Below, piece after piece: positions 13,690-15,947 of a DNA stretch of 15,947 nt. The notes under the pieces were generated by a model. That model searched no databases and had not been told where the DNA came from. It saw only the letters and a program-made list of their open reading frames with translations. The stretch covers positions 1-15,947 of the forward strand of contig CAZHGE010000064.1 of NCBI GenBank assembly GCA_964531805.1, given 5' to 3'. The position numbers and the translations under genes are program-made. The stretch's first letter is position 1, and every line of letters starts with the position of its first letter. The DNA is from RGIG8767 sp964531805. GTDB taxonomy: Bacteria; Bacillota; Clostridia; Lachnospirales; Lachnospiraceae.

Positions 13690-14640
13690 ATGTATGATGT
13701 TGTAGCATTAGGAGAATTGCTGATTGATTTCGCGTCTCAATCCATAGACGGGGAAGGTTATCCGACCATGAAAGCCAACCCCGGAGGCGCACCGGGAAAT
13801 TTCCTGGCGGCACTGAGCCGCTACGGTGCGAAAACAGCCTTCATTGGAAAAGTAGGAGCGGATTCCTTTGGAAAGCTTCTGCTGGGAACACTGAAAAATG
13901 CCGGAATCGAAACCAAAGGGATCGTTTGTGATCCTGAAGTGTTTACAACGCTGGCGTTTGTTACCGTGGATGACCGTGGGGAGCGATCCTTCAGTTTCGC
14001 CCGCAAGCCGGGAGCTGATACCCAGTTAACCTGGGAGGAAGTGGATCAGACGCTGATCGATGAATGCCGTTTCTTCCATTTTTGCACATTGAGCTTGACC
14101 GATGAGCCATCCTGCTGTGCGACCCAAAAGGCGGTGGCCTATGCGCGGATGCTGGGTAAAACCATTACATTTGACCCCAATTTGCGATTACCCCTGTGGA
14201 AAAGCCGGGATGAGGCAAAGACCCAAATTCTTTGGGGACTGAAGCAGGCGGATGTGGTAAAAATCAGTGATGAGGAAGTGGAGTTTCTCTGGCACTGTAC
14301 TCCGGAAGAGGGAGCGGAAAAACTGCTGTCTGAATTTGGGGTTACACTGGCAATGGTGACGCTGGGACCAAAGGGGTGTCTGCTTGCCAATCGGAATACT
14401 GCGGTTTTTGTTTCCTGCCCAGAGGTTTGCCCTGTGGATACCACAGGGGCGGGAGATATTTTTGGTGGCAGTGCGGTCAGTTGTATGCTTCGCCTGGACA
14501 AAAAACCAGAGGAGTTCACGGAGCGGGATCTAGCGTGGATCGGGAGATTTTCATGCACTGCTGCCAGCTTGTCTACTGAAGCGGTTGGCGGCATTCCGAG
14601 CATTCCGGAGGAGGAATGTGTGCTGCGCCATATGAACTAA
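13690..14640 (+). CDS. PfkB-family kinase 2, fructokinase-like
   Basis: 316 aa. The signature is that of fructokinases: GGAPGN (32-37), FDPNLRLPLW (161-170), and DTTGAGDIFGG (250-260) with catalytic Asp256. It likely phosphorylates D-fructose, or a similar free ketose, at C6. The ATG at 13690 is used because the protein then begins MYDVVALGELLID, the normal fructokinase start; GTGAGG overlaps the end of the isomerase gene as a modest ribosome site. It is the last gene of the operon and is 10 bases from the isomerase stop. The pair isomerase plus fructokinase would turn mannose into fructose 6-phosphate, or lyxose into xylulose phosphate if the kinase is relaxed. Confidence 0.9.
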   Translation: MYDVVALGELLIDFASQSIDGEGYPTMKANPGGAPGNFLAALSRYGAKTAFIGKVGADSFGKLLLGTLKNAGIETKGIVCDPEVFTTLAFVTVDDRGERSFSFARKPGADTQLTWEEVDQTLIDECRFFHFCTLSLTDEPSCCATQKAVAYARMLGKTITFDPNLRLPLWKSRDEAKTQILWGLKQADVVKISDEEVEFLWHCTPEEGAEKLLSEFGVTLAMVTLGPKGCLLANRNTAVFVSCPEVCPVDTTGAGDIFGGSAVSCMLRLDKKPEEFTERDLAWIGRFSCTAASLSTEAVGGIPSIPEEECVLRHMN

Positions 14641-14727
14641 GTGAAGCGTAAAGGCTCGTTTCCCAGGAATGGAACTGTAAATAGACCTATGAAACGAATA
14701 GAAATGCCGGCTCCGGGATAAATGATA

Positions 14728-14767
14728 TGCACCCCAAAAGTTAGACACTTTTGGGGTGTATATTTTT
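14728..14767 (+). terminator. IS-end hairpin that can terminate the sugar operon
   Basis: A 14-pair hairpin with one G-U pair (arms 14728-14741 and 14747-14760, loop TAGAC) is followed by TATTTTT immediately before the orfA ATG. In RNA it has the form of a rho-independent terminator. It lies 87 bases after the last operon gene, in which I see no other terminator, so it is the likely 3' end of the operon. Confidence 0.6.
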
Positions 14768-15061
14768 ATGGCAAAAAAGGGACAAGAATACAAAAATTAT
14801 AGCGCAGAGTACAAACTTAATGTTATAATAGACATGCGAGAGCACCGATTGGGGTATAAGGAAACAGCAAGGAAGTATGATATCCCCAATCACAGAGTCA
14901 TTCAACGGTGGGAACGCATATTCCTGGAAGAAGGAGCCGTGGGTCTTATGGAAAGAAAGACGAGGTCGAGCCTGCGCCGCCAGCGGCACAAAGAAAGGCA
15001 GACCACCCAAGTTTGATCCGAAAGTTGAGGAAGATCTTATTGCTGAAAATCAGCGGCTACG
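14768..15061 (+). pseudogene. IS3-family OrfA, frameshifted and 3'-truncated
   Basis: This was a helix-turn-helix transposase subunit. The first frame gives MAKKGQEYKNYSAEYKL, LGYKETARKYDIPNHRVIQRWER and FLEEGAVGLME. Near 14951-14958 one base is lost or gained, and the next frame continues ERRGRACAASGTKKG, KFDPKVEEDLIAENQRLR, the start of the leucine zipper. Family sequence stops at about 15061. There is no good ribosome site before the ATG, which is common in this family. Non-functional. Confidence 0.8.
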
Positions 15062-15237
15062 CATTCACCACATTCATTTCCGTCCATTGGAACATTGCAG
15101 TGAATCTGAGTGACATTTTCACATTCGACCAGGACTTTGGCATAACAAGCTTGGATAGGGTCATAGGTTCGGCAAATGGTGGTAAATTTGTCCAGGGATT
15201 GCTTTTCACATCGTCCTTTGTAGTTCTTTTTACGCAT
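15062..15237 (-). pseudogene. 5' part of a truncated gene, possibly tnsA-like
   Basis: A minus-strand reading frame starts at ATG 15237 with a textbook AGGAGGT 6 bases upstream and runs for about 59 residues (MRKKNYKGRCEK, ICRTYDPIQACYAKVL, IHCNVPMDG) before joining IS3 orfA sequence at 15061-15065. From memory, a family of Clostridia transposon proteins annotated as TnsA-like endonucleases starts this way, with EYTTDF-type catalytic residues further on; that part is missing here. The identification is tentative. A real gene start is supported by the ribosome site and by the phased repeats upstream. Confidence 0.45.
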
Positions 15238-15258
15238 AAATTGACCTCCTGATTTTTT

Positions 15259-15289
15259 CCCAACTTTTCCCCAACTTTCTCCCAACTTT
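15259..15289. repeat. Three CCCAACTTT direct repeats at exact 11-bp spacing
   Basis: CCCAACTTT occurs at 15259-15267, 15270-15278 and 15281-15289, so the copies lie on one face of the helix. They are 9 bases upstream of the ribosome site of the minus-strand gene. Possible roles are binding sites for a transposase or a regulator of that gene. Confidence 0.7.
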
Positions 15290-15390
15290 GCTTGTGAGAA
15301 GCGTTTTCGGGATAAAAGTTCCAAAATTCTAGTCTTTTAGGGGCAATTTGACACCCCCAAAACGGGATTTACAAAAAGCTATATGTCCTC

Positions 15391-15434
15391 GGGCAAACTC
15401 AAATATTCTCCAAAGGGCAAATCCCCACATTCTC
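15391..15434. repeat. Two imperfect 20-bp direct repeats, 24-bp period
   Basis: Both copies start GGGCAAA and end ATTCTC (15391-15410 and 15415-15434); 15 of 20 positions agree. A weaker GGGCAATTTGACA copy lies at 15341. Iterated sites of about 20 bp near an element end are typical of transposase-binding arrays in Tn7-like elements, but that reading is inference. Confidence 0.45.
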
Positions 15435-15728
15435 TCTCAATCTCCCTTTTTTCTCTTTTCATAACTTTTTGCATATACTTTCCCATTATAATTATATCTC
15501 CAAATCTTTATAATGTAGGGATTTTTCTACACTTTTTTCTCTCTCCCTTTTCTCTCTTTTTCCTGGGAAAATAGGGGGGAGCTAAAATGAAGATATTAAG
15601 TTTTAGCGGGTATGAAAGTGAAAAATAATGGAGAAGAACGGGTTTTTCTTCACTTTTCCCTCCCGTTTCTTGGGATGAAAACTAGAATAGTATGGGGGAG
15701 TCTTGGGGTTTGTAAGGTCAATAAATGT

Positions 15729-15774
15729 AAAAAAACGACCTCATGCAGCTCAAAAACTGGGCTACACAAGGTCG
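15729..15774 (-). terminator. Rho-independent terminator of guaA
   Basis: On the minus strand a 14-pair stem (outer arms starting CGACCT and ending AGGTCG, 15736-15774) with an A/T-rich loop is followed by seven T (15729-15735). It ends about 97 bases after the guaA stop. On the plus strand the same stem is followed by only CTATTTT, so the minus orientation is the main one. Confidence 0.8.
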
Positions 15775-15870
15775 CTATTTTCTTAACTTTTTCGGGAATT
15801 TCTTACGATGCAATTTTTCGCCTTTTAGATGGAAAAACTGGATGTTCGAAGTTGCCCGATTTCAGGTAAA

Positions 15871-15947
15871 TCACTCCCACTCAATAGTACCGATGGGCTT
15901 GGGGGTCAGGTCCAGGCAGACACGGTTAATGCCTTCGACTTCGTGGG
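15871..15947 (-). CDS. guaA: GMP synthase (glutamine-hydrolysing), C-terminal end only
   Basis: The last 24 codons are visible and read HEVEGINRVCLDLTPKP followed by IGTIEWE and TGA. This is the conserved C-terminus of GuaA, which forms the dimerisation domain and closes the XMP site; the family usually ends in ATIEWE. GuaA converts XMP to GMP with ATP and glutamine in the cytoplasm. The gene runs out of the window at 15947, so the amidotransferase and ATP-pyrophosphatase domains are not seen. It is an intact-looking core gene and marks the chromosomal edge of the accessory region. Confidence 0.9.
   Translation of the reverse strand, partial: HEVEGINRVCLDLTPKPIGTIEWE

Larger units (their letters stand above)
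14728..15061 (+). mobile_element. Truncated IS3-family element (left end + orfA part)
   Basis: The element begins with TGCACCCCAAAAGTTAGAC, a typical IS3-family terminal repeat, and encodes only part of orfA before breaking off near 15061-15065 against unrelated minus-strand coding DNA. orfB and the other end are missing. It is a different element from the one at 47-970, judged by orfA sequence. The cut ends where a partial gene of another element also ends, so a deletion or recombination joined the two. Confidence 0.8.
15240..15728. other. Noncoding, pyrimidine-rich segment
   Basis: About 490 bases without a convincing gene. The plus strand has two long C/T tracts (about 15429-15456 and 15530-15562). 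At 15574-15581 a strong GGGGGGAG lies 5 bases before ATG 15587, opening a 13-codon frame (ending at 15628) whose TAA overlaps a second ATG and a 16-codon frame. GCTAAAA (15581-15587) and TTTTAGC (15601-15607) form an inverted repeat over this start. AAAGTGAA and TTCACTTT form another around 15614-15659. The micro-ORFs are uncertain. The segment may be the noncoding end of a mobile element, or old intergenic DNA of the guaA locus. Confidence 0.4.

Noticed and set aside
47..15061. Composite transposon formed by the two flanking IS3 elements
   Set aside because: The two elements differ in orfA sequence and are both truncated, so they cannot be matched ends of one composite transposon.
15612..15869. 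85-codon plus-strand frame across the guaA terminator
   Set aside because: It runs through a clear minus-strand terminator, has no ribosome site and no recognisable sequence.
1..15947. CRISPR array, tRNA or rRNA genes
   Set aside because: No regularly spaced long repeats and no cloverleaf or rRNA-like sequence were seen; the 11-bp and 24-bp repeats are too short and too few.

Overview
The window looks like a chromosomal piece of a Gram-positive anaerobe of the class Clostridia, probably a gut Oscillospiraceae/Ruminococcaceae-type organism. The clues are the strong GGAGG ribosome binding sites, GTG/ATG starts, a lipoprotein-type solute-binding protein, an RpiR regulator, the FbaA-like aldolase and typical Clostridia IS3 debris. 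Species cannot be named from the sequence alone.

Layout. (1) Positions 1-970 hold a decayed IS3-family element on the minus strand (orfA and orfB, at least three frame or truncation lesions), cut at its left edge by sequence that resembles another IS end. (2) Positions 972-1911 are a broken Y-family DNA polymerase gene (dinB/umuC type) with a frameshift, an in-frame stop and an internal deletion, followed by a good terminator. (3) Positions 2155-14640 are a 12-gene plus-strand sugar-catabolic operon with its own sigma-A-type promoter. Its order is: RpiR regulator, PfkB kinase 1, lipoprotein solute-binding protein, ABC ATPase, fused two-domain permease, class II aldolase, split transketolase (N and C subunits), HAD phosphatase, an unusual long ROK-like protein, D-lyxose/D-mannose isomerase (cupin type) and a fructokinase-like PfkB kinase 2. 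Two intercistronic stem-loops, after the binding protein and after the HAD gene, may set transcript levels within the operon. (4) Positions 14728-15061 are a second, different IS3-family remnant whose end hairpin probably also terminates the operon. (5) Positions 15062-15237 are the 5' part of a minus-strand gene, possibly tnsA-like, preceded by direct repeats and about 490 bases of noncoding, pyrimidine-rich DNA. (6) Positions 15729-15947 hold the terminator and last 24 codons of guaA (GMP synthase) on the minus strand.

How the genes may work together. The ABC system (AfuABC/FbpABC architecture) imports an unknown ligand, possibly a sugar or sugar phosphate. The isomerase makes a ketose (fructose or xylulose from mannose or lyxose, or an analogue). 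One or more of three putative kinases phosphorylate it, the HAD enzyme may remove a phosphate, and the aldolase and two-subunit transketolase break the phosphorylated ketose into central intermediates. No transaldolase, reductase, dehydrogenase or glycosidase is encoded here. The substrate is unknown, and the combination is the main point of interest. The locus lies between mobile-element debris and guaA, which fits an acquired or rearranged accessory island.
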